Shown: positions 1-10,162 of the stretch, one piece after another
Position numbering within the stretch: position 1 is the stretch's first letter
Layout of the letters: the number at the start of each line of letters is the position of its first letter
Assembly (NCBI GenBank): GCA_037783415.1
Contig: JAZGTN010000059.1
Span: forward strand, 2,232,001-2,296,000
Source: Leptasterias polaris
Lineage: Eukaryota > Echinodermata > Asteroidea > Forcipulatida > Asteriidae
Direction of reading: 5' to 3'
Length of the DNA stretch: 64,000 nucleotides
Program-made: the position numbers and the translations under genes
The notes under the pieces: model-generated
Told to the model about the DNA's origin: nothing
Databases searched by the model: none
What the model saw: the letters and a program-made list of their open reading frames with translations, nothing else

Positions 1-479
1 TGGAACCAAAAGATTCAAAAATAGTCGGATTTCACACTCCATTGACTGATTGGACATAGATAGACAATCTTTCGGGGTCTTCGTAATTATAGACGAAGAC
101 AAAGAAACCGGTTGCAAGTTTTGGGATTACCGAGCCCGGGATTTTGGATAGCCATTGGAATTCCAAACTGTACCTGATTTTTCTTTGCTCCTTTTGTTTC
201 GATGATTTTTATGAAATGAAGTAAAATCACTGAAGAGTGGACTTTATACATTTGGTGCTCGATATGGGGCATGGTTTACCCCCATTGTGTCTTCATTGTG
301 TGCTTGAAATCTTAGGAATTCTTTAGATGATTTTAGGGAGGACACTTCTGTACGAGAGGAAAATGATGTGTTGTCATGTACTATTTATATACATACACCA
401 ATGGAACGTGTGGGTCTCAGCGCGGACTAGATTTTTGATCAACATCGAACAAATTAGGTGTGTCCTCGCTTTACAAAAA
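1..479. other. non-coding stretch
   Basis: I see no gene, splice-bounded exon or recognisable repeat here. Reading frames are short and lack protein-like composition. Confidence 0.5.
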
Positions 480-740
480 TCTGGATCTCATCACCCAGAA
501 AGTACAATACAATACAATAAATATATTTATAGAGCGCTCTTACTCATCAAACTAGATGGTTCCACAGCGCTGAACAAAGTCCAGAAAAATAACAAAATAA
601 TACAGTTAAACATGTTGGTCATTGTTCGAAGACATGAGTTTTCAGAGCCTTCTTGAAAGCATCCAAGGAAGGGGAGCAGCGGATGAACTGTGGAAGCCCA
701 TTCCAGAGTTGAGGTGCATGTGCCTGGAACGCATGGTACA
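480..740 (-). mobile_element. 5'-truncated LINE, 3' end only (CR1/L2-like reverse-transcriptase tail)
   Basis: Read on the minus strand, about 735 to 619 encodes a peptide containing LWNGLP, then FIR, then FKKALKTHVF and a stop at 621-619. This LWNxLP...IR...FKxxLKTxxF pattern is typical of the extreme C-terminus of CR1/L2-type LINE ORF2 proteins. It is followed by an AT-rich 3' tail with an AGCGCT-TATAAAT element and short TTGTA repeats. The rest of the element is absent, as expected for a 5'-truncated insertion. The clade is inferred from the motif only. Confidence 0.6.
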
Positions 741-1205
741 CGTTGAAACTACATAAACCATGGCCAGCCTCGTCTCGAGGTTGTAAATATAAAGAAGTTA
801 TTTATACCCTTATCGCTTATTTCGGCATGGATAGGAAATTGGGTTAGAAGTAACACTTTGAGCAACGCGTTAATCCAATAGTAACCGATGTTTGCTTTTA
901 GCGCGATAGAGGCATTCCTCTGAATCAAGGTTGCATTTGCACACACGTGACACACTCAATACGCTTCCTCGGCGCCTCCTAACTAAATCATTTTAGTTTT
1001 CTGGGTTGGAATTGTTTGCTTCTTGGTTATCTGTGACTTCAATGTCAATTATATTGCAATAGACGTCGTCTGGTTGTCGGAAAAAATACAATCCGTAGTC
1101 GACATCGGAAAGTAATTTAATTTGAAGAAAAACATTGTACATGAAATATTTCTCTTTTTAAACGTACGATTTTATGCAACGGATTGACTTATAAGCTAAC
1201 TTGGC
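741..1205. other. non-coding stretch
   Basis: No gene or repeat recognised. It separates the LINE tail from the receptor relics. Confidence 0.4.
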
Positions 1206-1380
1206 TCATGCATTTCAATATGGGTATTCACTATTGGTATCCCCATACCATATCGTGACTGTCATCTCAGCCGTGTGTAAAGAGATCAGGGAGCTGTTTT
1301 GTAAGCAGCGAGATTCGAACCAGGTGGTTGACGGAGTAGCGACCGGCACTGTGTCTGAGATCGTCTCCAATGCCCAAAAT
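1206..1380 (+). pseudogene. GPCR exon 2 relic (TM7 deleted)
   Basis: The DNA matches the second exon of the receptor family in this window. It starts near the end of TM6 and the following loop, runs into the ACTGTCATCTCAGCCGTG segment, then skips straight to the post-TM7 tail (EIRELFCKQRDSNQVVDG-like). The NPVIY segment of TM7 is missing. No exon 1 lies nearby. It is a broken copy, probably left by unequal exchange within the cluster. The tail still matches the intact gene D closely, so the loss may be fairly recent. Confidence 0.75.
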
Positions 1381-1392
1381 AAAAAAGAGAGA

Positions 1393-1680
1393 AGACACTC
1401 CTATCCCTGCTTCATAACATTCGGTGTGTGCTGGATTCCGAACCAAGTCTTGGTTCCTGATTTTCATTGATGGTGTTTTAATGACTCTAGGTGAACCAAC
1501 TGACTATCATCTTAGCTGTGGGTAATTCCTGTGTGAATCCAGTCATTTACACCATGTTCAACTTGCCGTTCCGTAGCTTGGGATCAGGAAGGTGTTTTGT
1601 AGACAGCGGGACTCTAACCAGGTGGTTGACGGCGTAGTGACTGGTGTCTGATAATATGTCCAGTAGCCAAAATAAGGGAA
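1393..1680 (+). pseudogene. GPCR exon 2 relic (second, tandem copy)
   Basis: Directly after the previous relic, the sequence resumes at the TM6 region (AGACACTCCT..., coding VCWIPNQV) and continues through TM7 (NSCVNPVIYTM) to the cytoplasmic tail. Several indels break the frame, for example after NQV and between TM6 and TM7. With the fragment at 1206-1380 this makes two exon 2 relics head to tail without exon 1, the signature of unequal crossing-over in a receptor array. Confidence 0.75.
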
Positions 1681-2486
1681 GAAATCTGTGGCAGGAATAC
1701 ATTTTCAGGATGGAAAATACAAGTTTAATAGATGATGATTGATTGATTATATTTTGAATGAATGATTGATTGATTAATTTCCTTTGCATCGAGTCTGCAA
1801 CGCTATGACGTAGAAAATTCTTCGATAATCATGATCAGCTACTGCAAAATTCCTTGAATCCCATCACTCGTAATAGAGTTTGAAACTAGAATTTGTTGAA
1901 GTGTTACAAATGGCTTGAATTGACGAGGAGAAGACAGGAGTTGAATACAATTTTCAGAATGCAATCATTCCTATGATTTGGAAGACACCGCGGTAGCGTT
2001 AATGACATTCCCTCCCAAAGGATTGATTAAATCTTTGATTTGGGTTACCTGCAGCTCTCTCCCTATATACATCGCGCTCACCACAGCAATTTTTGTTATC
2101 TTAATTGAAGGGCACTCCAGGGTCTTCCGCTCCATAAAGGAACATTAAGCACTTCTCATCAGATTTATTGAATCATAGATAATGATTATATGTAATTTAA
2201 TAGTACTTCCTTCGTACGAGAAAATACATTCTGACGATAATAAGAACAGATTGAAGGCAAGTTTATATTGGTCACTGATCGGAAACGGCTTGTATCAGTC
2301 GTTTGACGTCAATGGAGCTCACAATGCCAGTTTACACAGAGGCAACAGCTACTGAAGTTATGGGTCGCTTGATGTACCCAGTCCACGAACAGACGAAGAA
2401 ATAGTGTTGAAATCTTGTCAAAGAATTTGCAGAAAAATCCTTACAAATAATTTTAATAAAACAAACATGAACCATAAACAATTACC
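1681..2486. other. intergenic, upstream of GPCR locus A
   Basis: No gene is recognised. It presumably contains the old promoter of locus A, but I cannot point to a TATA box or other motif with confidence. Confidence 0.4.
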
Positions 2487-3760
2487 ATGGACCAAATTGG
2501 TCTTGGTACGGCTTTACCTACTACCATCTTCGTATCACCCTTCATTCCTGTAAGAATGAAGGGTGATGAGAATGCAGCTACGGAAGAAACCGATGCTTTC
2601 GCCAAGTTCATCTTCGCTCTTTACTGCATGATCTGCGTGATTGGTATCACAGGTAACTTACTGGTTGCCATCGTACTCCTCCGTGTGCCATCCCTGCGGT
2701 CTACTACCAGTGATTTCTTAGTGCACCTCTCCATTGTAGATTTCATGGTATGTGTTTTGGTCATCCCATATTTCATCATATCTCGAACCGAATCAAAGCT
2801 AAACACCGGATTCTTTGGTCAGTTTTGGTGTCGAGTTTACACTTCCGAGCTCTTGTTCTGGTTCTTCACGATGACGTCAGTCCTGAGTTTGATCGCGGTC
2901 AATTTGGAGCGGTACGTAGCCATCGTCTACCCACACAAATACAATACTATTTTCATCAAACGAAACAAGTACATCATTATCGCTGGGTGTTGGGTCATCT
3001 CCTTAGTTACAAGATCTAACATCTTTTTTGTTTATGATGTGGATAAAGAAAAAGGATGTCAAAAATCGCGCTGGGCTAGTCCAGGAGCTCAGTCGGCATT
3101 TGACATTACAGTTTCATAGCCAACTTATTCTCTCCGTTCAGTGTGATGGTTTTTGCGCAACTGAAAGTTATTTCATCGCTCAACAGACAAGTGAAGGTGT
3201 TAACTGCTCGAACAGGTTTGTAAATTACTAATTGCACCTAATTTCATAATCCATGGTAAGAGAAAATAGAAGATTTTTAAAATTTTCAAATTCTACTAAT
3301 TAAATAACCAGGTTTTTGTTTCCCTTTTTAATTTGTAGATTTTAAGTGCAACATAATTAGATTATGAGAAAATTCGCCTTTTGCCTTATAGACACATTTT
3401 CCTTGCCTGTATTCTGCTTGGGACAGGATAAATTGTACTTATTTTACTGTAATAATCACACTGAGAAAAAAAGGTAAAAAAACCCAGGAATAAAACCAAT
3501 ATACTGTGTAAGTATATATTTTACATAAAATAAAAATACAGCTGTGTTCAACAACTAAGATGTCCGGGCTCTAGGAATGTAAGAAAACATCAATATCTGA
3601 ACAAAGATATAACCATGTCAAATCAGCTGTCATTATGTCTATACAGACACCATGAAGAAATTTACACTAAAATATGAAGGAAATAGGCCTAACATTTCGA
3701 AAAAAATACTGGGACAGACCGGCTTCGTTGGGCTTTTTTGTAGGATGGTACATATAAGTA

Positions 3761-4140
3761 TGGTGGCCCTGAAGGGACATCGCACATCACAAATATCTTT
3801 GCAAATATTTTCGATGTCGCAAATATCTTTGCAAATATTTGCGATGTCGCAAACATTATCGCATTACCCAAATATGCAAACTATGCAACAAAGTATGCGA
3901 CAAAGTATGCGATAATGTTTGCGACATCGCAAATATTTGCAAAGTTATTTGCGACATCGCAAATATTTGCAAAGATATTTGCGACATCGCAATTACTTGC
4001 AAAGATATATTTGCAAAGATATTTGCGACATCGCAAATTTTTGCGAAGATAGGGGGGCCTATTTGCGACATCGCATATTTGCGACATCGCAAATATTTGC
4101 AAAGATATTTGCGATGTGTGATGTCCCTTCAGGGCCACCA
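3761..4140. mobile_element. palindromic MITE with TA target duplication (intron of locus A)
   Basis: The ends are inverted copies: TGGTGGCCCTGAAGGGACAT at the left and its reverse complement at the right. TA dinucleotides flank both sides (3759-3760 and 4141-4142). The interior is almost entirely short palindromic units such as GCGACATCGC and AAATATTTGCAAAGATATTT, so the element could fold into a long hairpin. It has no coding capacity. The TA duplication suggests mobilisation by a Tc1/mariner-type transposase (inference). Confidence 0.8.
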
Positions 4141-4445
4141 TAATTGTTATATAAGAGACCATCAAATTTTATCGGGTTTTTTAAAAGCATTTTTCAAAAG
4201 ATTGAGGGCCCATTTTTTATGCAAACCATTTTTGTTGTTAAATCACGTGATCCATGGAGTCAGTTTTACTTCAAGCCGTATAAAAAGTTAAATACTGCAC
4301 CGAACTCAACTCTGTTTTTAAACACTTATTCATGAGTAGTTGACAAAAGAGGCTATGTAGTCAGATTACGGATATAATTAATAAATAATTATAAAAAATA
4401 AAACGTAAAATTTTAACTCGGAGAGTCTGTGCAACGGAAGCGTGT

Positions 4446-4560
4446 TCCGTGGTACACAGCGTGGGGGCTAGCGAGACGTAAACCCCGTGGCAATATCCCA
4501 TGTAGCCGGTGCCGTGGTTTGAGGGGCTAGCAAGGCGTATAAATCCCGAGGTAAAAATAG
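4446..4560. repeat. two diverged direct repeats, period about 60 bp
   Basis: The segment around GGGGGCTAGCGAGACGTAAA (4463) recurs in diverged form around GAGGGGCTAGCAAGGCGTAT (4521). It may be a short minisatellite remnant. It lies inside the intron of locus A. Confidence 0.35.
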
Positions 4561-5462
4561 CTAGCTAGCAATGAACATGTGTGAGGGGTAGGGAGCCAGA
4601 CCGCCAAGTACCTTTTGTCAAACTTTTTTGTCCGAACACTTTAGCTGTTCAAATCCGCAATTTCAGAACCGCAACGTGTTATGCCCAGTGCGCAGTCAAT
4701 GTTTACAGTCAAATTTATAATTTTTTTTTTTTTAATTAAATAAAATTTATATTGTAAATACATGAACACCACTTTTGTGATACCATGGCAGTGCAATTGT
4801 GTACATTTAAAGTGTTTGAAACGTTTATGAAAAAAATCCCAGCAGAGTAACAAGTGCTTCATCGCAACCCTCCCGGCGACTGTCGAGAAGATGGAGGGTT
4901 ACGATATATCGCATTCCATTTACTTTTGGATTCACTAGTGTAGTACTTATTTATACAAGAAATAAACATAGAGAGAGATAATTTGTTTAAATCAATTCGG
5001 ATACAGATCAAGAGTGCGGTTATTGCTTTTGGATTTATCGAGCTTTTTGACCTTATGCTTGATGTTTACCAAATATATTATTTGTATTTATTTATTACAG
5101 CCTCTTCGGGTTTAAATCCGAGCAACCAGCGTGAAATGTGGCAGCTCCGAGCCTCTCAAACCCTGGTGAAGACACTCCTGGCCTGCGTCATAACACTCGG
5201 TGTGTGCTGGATTCCAAACCAAGTCTGGTTCCTGCTCTTTAATTTCGGTGTTCCAGTGGTTCCAGGTGGACCTTTCCACCGTCTGACTATAATCTTAGCT
5301 GTGGGTAATTCCTGTGTGAATCCAGTCATTTACACCATGACCAACAAGCCATTCCGTAAAGGAATCAGGGAGGTGTTTTGTAGACAGCGGGATTCGAACC
5401 AGGTGGTTGACGGTGTAGCAAACGGCACTGCGGTAGAGACCATCTCTTCAGCCCCAAATTAA

Positions 5463-6226
5463 TAGTGAAAAACAATCATGAGAAAGCTTGCTGCTTGTGC
5501 GACGTATCATGCAACAAACGTTTTATGGGCTAAAACTTTGAAGACTGGTTCATCTTCAAAGACTTGAAAGACTTGTGTGAGCTTTTTACTGCTGCAAACC
5601 ACCAGAACAAACTGTTTCCTTTCAACTTGATATATATTTATGTCAGGTCTGAATTCAGTGATTTCTTAAAGCACCTGGATTGTAGATCCAGTGGGACGTT
5701 CTGGATCTCCCTTATCATTCAAATTCAAAAAAATCAAATTCAAATCTTTACTGTCCAATTTTTAAAAAGATAAAATTGGAAAATGTACATGTCTTAAATT
5801 TATTTAAAGCTCCTGAACAGGACAGTAAGCATCTTAAACAAAGAAATATATAAAAAGGAGTTAAGACAACAACCATGTTTTAGACACTGCAGTACAACAT
5901 ATATTGGCAAGAGTAAACACCACAGAACACAGCCCGCATTCCCCCTCCCCACAAACATCGTGATTGGAGACACGACAAACTTAAAACATTAAAAGTTATT
6001 CATCACTATGACTCTAAAAACTCCCGGATTCTGGGTCCCCGTGGGGCTGACCCATTTCTCGGTCAGTATGACCAGGAATCTGTGTCAAAATAACCCAGAA
6101 ATGGATCAAAATGATGCAGAATCCGAATTAAAGGGTTAGACAACTTAGGGTAAGATTTGTTTTTGGTTTTTTTTGTTTCTGCCTGTACATCAAAACCGTT
6201 CAATGTCGCTCGTTAAAATGTCTCAG
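5463..6226. other. non-coding stretch downstream of locus A
   Basis: Apart from the small relic at 5643, nothing recognisable is seen. No clear AATAAA signal lies close to the stop of locus A. Confidence 0.4.
5643..5690 (+). pseudogene. tiny GPCR exon 1 relic (TM2 region)
   Basis: GGTCTGAATTCAGTGATTTC and the following 28 bases align to the exon 1 segment that encodes the end of ICL1 and the start of TM2 (SDFLVHLSIVD) in loci A-D. The match covers only about 45 bp with several mismatches. A chance match is unlikely in this location but cannot be excluded. Confidence 0.4.
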
Positions 6227-6449
6227 ATTACCACTCAATGCGATGGTTAAGACTACGGATTACCACTGAATGCGATGGTTAAGACTACGGATTACCACTC
6301 AATGTGATGGTTAAGACTACGGATTACCACTCAATGCGATGGTTAAGACTACGGATTACCACTCAATGCGATGGTTAAGACTACGGATTACCACTCAATG
6401 TGATGGTTAAGACTACGGATTACCACTCAATGCGATGGTTAAGACTACA
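6227..6449. repeat. minisatellite, 32-bp unit, seven copies
   Basis: A 32-bp unit containing ATTACCACTCAATGCGATGG repeats at 6227, 6259, 6291, 6323, 6355, 6387 and 6419. Only a few positions vary (CGATGG/TGATGG, CTCAATG/CTGAATG). Confidence 0.95.
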
Positions 6450-7155
6450 ACAGACAAACCAGACGAAGGAGATGAGGAGGAAGAGGATCTAAAAATAAAA
6501 CTAGCGAGTAGAGATGGAGCACTAAGGCCAAAGATTGTTTTTTGTTAAGATTAAATCTAGATTTTCTTCGTATTACAAAAACATTTTCGGCCTCCATCGC
6601 TTCTTTATTATAACCCATTTAATATTCCTTGTTCTATATATAGAAGTTAATAAAACCAGCTACATCTCATCATTATTTGTGCATGCATTTATCAAGGGTA
6701 AGACTGCCGACCATGTACTTGGACTTGAAGATAGGCCTATCAATGAAGTGTTGATGGAACATGGATTATTAACATGGATTTGTCTGGCTTTGTCAAAACT
6801 AGAATTTTTGGGGGGATAAAACCAGTCAATTTCTGACCGTTTAATCATTCGAAGCGAGTACATTATTGAACCTTGTACCCCAGAGTTCTTTCTTATCAAA
6901 TTTGCCCACGAAGGACTTAATTAAAGCTTGCAGCAAGGATTACTGGGACGAAAATTGACAAAGATCGAACGGCATCCGCCGAGCGTGTGGTGAGGTTGAA
7001 GCAACCTTGTAAAACGACTTTTGGCAGTTGCTTGATATTATTTTAAAAAGAAAAAAGAAAAAAAGGAAGGATTATTTCTCTAGCCTCGACGAATAGAGAA
7101 CAAACTGATATAAATTAAGTCAGTTTCTAACCATTTTCTAACTCAAAGATAGTGC
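6450..7155. other. non-coding stretch
   Basis: No gene recognised. Short AT-rich open frames have no domain-like features. Confidence 0.4.
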
Positions 7156-7159
7156 TTAA

Positions 7160-8225
7160 AGGCACCTGGCAGTGGTTTTTTGTCAAAATAAAGCTTTTTT
7201 CATTAATATATACATTTTTATGAGTGGAATGTGAATAAACAATTAACTAAGGTTAAACAATTGTATTTTTATTTTAATTACAAATAAAAAAATAGGCCCC
7301 CCTTTACATGGCGCTGTTCGTGACGTCAATCGAGGCAGGAGAAAATGTGTAGTCTGGCCCCGTACATTACGTCTGGGTACCTGATCAGTATGATGCGTTT
7401 TCGTATTCGGACCTCACCACCCAATGCAATCCTAGGACAGTGTACAGTCGACTAATACGAGACGCCAGTTGAAACGAGGTTTTTCACCGGTCCCGAACTG
7501 TCCCATGCGCGTTTCTATGTCTTAAAAACGGAAGATACGAGCATGGTCATAAAACGAGAACACGGATAATACGAGGTATTGTTTTTCCTACTTTGCCAAA
7601 CTATTTATCGGATCGGCGTGCCGCGGCGTCGTGGCATACAGCTCAAGTCGATCCGAACACCAGAAACATTTCGCTGGTAACCTAAGCTTCACTGCAACTT
7701 CCCTTGCACACTACTACCAACGAAAAAATCTCCGGTATCCAAGCACGACGGGGTATCCAAGTGTTCGCTGCATAGCGCTGAAAACGACGTCGGACCGGAC
7801 CACTTTGCCCTCGTTAGCCTGACTTTCGATGCCCGTAACTGCATATATTTGGGATCTGCAGGAAAAAAATGCTGGCTGACCCCATCTTTAGTCGTTTTGC
7901 TGCATCCAGCAGCAATTTTTGCCGGAAAAATGCAAGAAAAATCCCCTTTTTTGATAATCAAACAAAACGTACAATCTCACTACTTGCACGTGTATATACA
8001 ACGTAAATGCAGGCAAGTTCGAGGGGGGTCAATGTTCGATCGAGGCGAAGTCTTCCTGGATTGACGTCACAAAAAGGGATGGGCGGAGTCGCCCCCAAAC
8101 AACTTTATCTATTTTTTTTACATAGGCCTATAAATACTGACAAACAATTACTCAAAAAATTGTTTTATTGTTAATAAACATATACTCTTATATTAAAAAA
8201 AGAAGAAGTCAATTTCCAGGTGACT
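7160..8225. mobile_element. 1.07-kb non-autonomous DNA transposon with TTAA flanks
   Basis: TTAA lies on both sides (7156-7159 and 8226-8229). The termini are inverted, AGGCACCTGG at the left and CCAGGTGACT at the right. The inverted similarity continues imperfectly for about 190 bp inward and includes a TGACGTCAAT segment on each side (near 7321 and 8061). TTAA target duplication is the hallmark of piggyBac-type transposases. No transposase frame is present, so it would need one in trans. The termini differ from those of the piggyBac at 51568, so a different family member would be required. Confidence 0.7.
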
Positions 8226-8229
8226 TTAA

Positions 8230-10009
8230 GTGTAAGCAATCTTGTTATCTGGGAAAGAAACATCAGTTGTCACTTGATAAAAACACTCAACATTAATTAT
8301 TAGACTAAAACAACTTCATGTGAGTCTTGAGCAGCCTAAAGATAAAATTCCATCAGGACAGATCAATTCAAACGTTACACAGACCAGTCAGTGCGCAGCG
8401 TGAATGATAATGAGTCAAAAGCCAGATTTCATTTGCAGCCGAAAGGTGGTTTCGGACGGTCTCGGACCCCGGCCTCTTAAAACCGATGGGAAACACACCG
8501 AGGTCAGTGCTAGGGCAACATGGAGTGGTAAGTAGATTTCTTGACATTTAACGTAGTATAAAAACCCATTCCCCCCTCAATTTAACCACTCAAAGACATT
8601 AAAATTTTCACCTAAAGTGTACTTAGGTTTTCACACAGCTTCGAACAGCTTCATACCTTTGGTGAACCTGACTGTTTCGAGCAGGAAGGAGACATTTGAG
8701 GTCGATTTTACGTTAGACGAAGGATGCTCGGTGCCATTGATACCACATTCACTTCTGCCCGTTAAACCGTTGTCGTTTTTTTCCGGTCTCGAAAAATCAG
8801 GAAAAATCAGAAATTTCGCCGCTGCGTGGCACTCATTGTTGCGTGGGTGTCGTAACAACACTACGGCCAATACGTTCGTTGTAAACACAATCCTGTGACT
8901 GCTTTTTAATCGTTTTGTCTCGGTTTGTTCATGCTGAATTTTGTCATAATAGTTAATACATTAACATATGAACAAGAGACAAAACTACGTTTTATTAGTC
9001 CAGAGTTAGTAAAACATTTCCTTTATCAGAATGGCATGAAGCACTAGTGCAGCAAAGAAGTTCACTAATCATTCGTCCTTGCTTTGTACATGATGTAAAT
9101 TTGATTTAGCCTTCTTTTATCTTTTAATTTTTAAATTTAGGTATGATATGTGCACTACAACAAGTCTTTTTATTCCAACTTGCACTTTGTTTTATTGCAT
9201 TTAAATAATCATTAGTACATTTTGGTCTTGAGTTGTCCCATTTAGGTTGCTGTACTCTGTTTTTTTAAATATTTGATATCTGCGCAGATGCCAAAATTTA
9301 GTCTTTAAAACTTAACCGTGTCTGTTCAGATTAAGACATTTCTGTGGACAGTATTTTGAGTCCCTTTTTAGTAACCGATGGAATCTGGTTGAACAAGACA
9401 AAGTAATTTGGTACAATTAAAATATTATGTTACCTGGTACTTTTTTACCCCAAATTTCAGGCCTAACACTCTCTGTGACCTACCGTTGTTTCAAGTTAAA
9501 GCTTTGAAGGATTCCATCAGGAGGTACTTGCCTGGACTGCGGAGAACTTGAACAGTGACTGGTATCTTCCTTATGTCGTAACGCGGCCAGATTTCTGAGG
9601 GGTTGGTGTAATGGTGTCCCGTTCAAGAATGCCGCAGCCAGAGATGCGGTCTATCTGTCACTTCGCTAAACGTGGATGGATTCGGCGTTCTTGTTAAAAT
9701 ACCGTGACAGTTTTTTGCTGTTTTCTCAGCATATAGACACTGCATTCAGCTGGAACTTTCACATGTGACTTTTGCCTATAAATATAAAGCCTTGCATAGA
9801 CAAAAGCCAATCTATGATCCTACCTTTACCTAATTTTTTGTTTATTATAGGTATTATACTATAGAGGATTTGTTACAGCCGACAAAAATAGTCGCAGAAT
9901 TTTGTGTGATCAACCGTATACTTGAAATAACAAACCCGTTGTGTGAGTCAGAAGAAAATAGTAAACTTATTTTACAATACTCAACATACCAAGTGTACCA
10001 AATGCTGTA
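8230..10009. other. non-coding stretch
   Basis: No gene that I can support. A short ATG frame with a good donor (8486-8527) and an acceptor-like frame near 9461 were considered and rejected because their phases do not join. Confidence 0.4.
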
Positions 10010-10011
10010 TA

Positions 10012-10160
10012 GATGGATTGCAATAGACGTCATTGGCCGCCATCTTTGATGAATTGTGCACGCGTGGATGGCTGAGAGTCGTGCGTAGTGCGTACACGCG
10101 TGCACTTTTCCATTGTTTTACATCAAAGATGGCGGTCAATGACGCGTATTGCAATCCATC
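10012..10160. mobile_element. palindromic MITE, copy 1 (TA flanks)
   Basis: The left arm begins GATGGATTGCAATAGACGTC and runs to CCGCCATCTTTGATG. The right arm is its inverse, ending GCAATCCATC. TA flanks each end (10010-10011, 10161-10162). The centre contains inverted GTGCACGCGT and ACGCGTGCAC, so nearly all of the 149 bp can pair. A second, diverged copy lies at 20812-20975. Confidence 0.85.
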
Positions 10161-10162
10161 TA

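Larger units (their letters stand above)
2487..5462 (+). pseudogene. class A GPCR, locus A (frameshifted)
   Basis: Two-exon rhodopsin-class receptor. Exon 1 is 2487-3215 (donor GTTTGT) and exon 2 is 5101-5462 (acceptor TTTATTACAG). Exon 1 starts at an ATG and encodes an N-terminus unlike its paralogs, then TM1 with the GN motif, TM2 with LSIVD, the TM3 ERY motif, TM4 with W, and the ECL2 cysteine. Against loci B and D one base is missing near 3090, at the start of TM5, and the frame stops at 3117-3119. The rest of TM5 continues in another frame up to the donor. Exon 2 is open and intact, with CWIP in TM6, NPVIY in TM7 and a short tail. Exon 1 is 729 nt, one short of a phase-1 end, which confirms a single-base loss. 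It is either a young pseudogene or an assembly error. Confidence 0.85.

Noticed and set aside
6227..6449. CRISPR-like array
   Set aside because: The 32-bp units are contiguous without unique spacers, and this is animal nuclear DNA.
7631..8064. Short open frames inside the TTAA-flanked element as a transposase remnant
   Set aside because: No DDE motif or similarity is visible. The frames are short and overlap on both strands.
8486..9550. A possible small gene: ATG frame MGNTPRSVLGQHGV with a GTAAGT donor (8486-8527), an open frame after an acceptor-like site at 8638, and another ending at 9550 (KALKDSIRRYLPGLRRT)
   Set aside because: The phases do not match (0 against 1 and 2), and I do not recognise the peptides. 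Transcript data would be needed.
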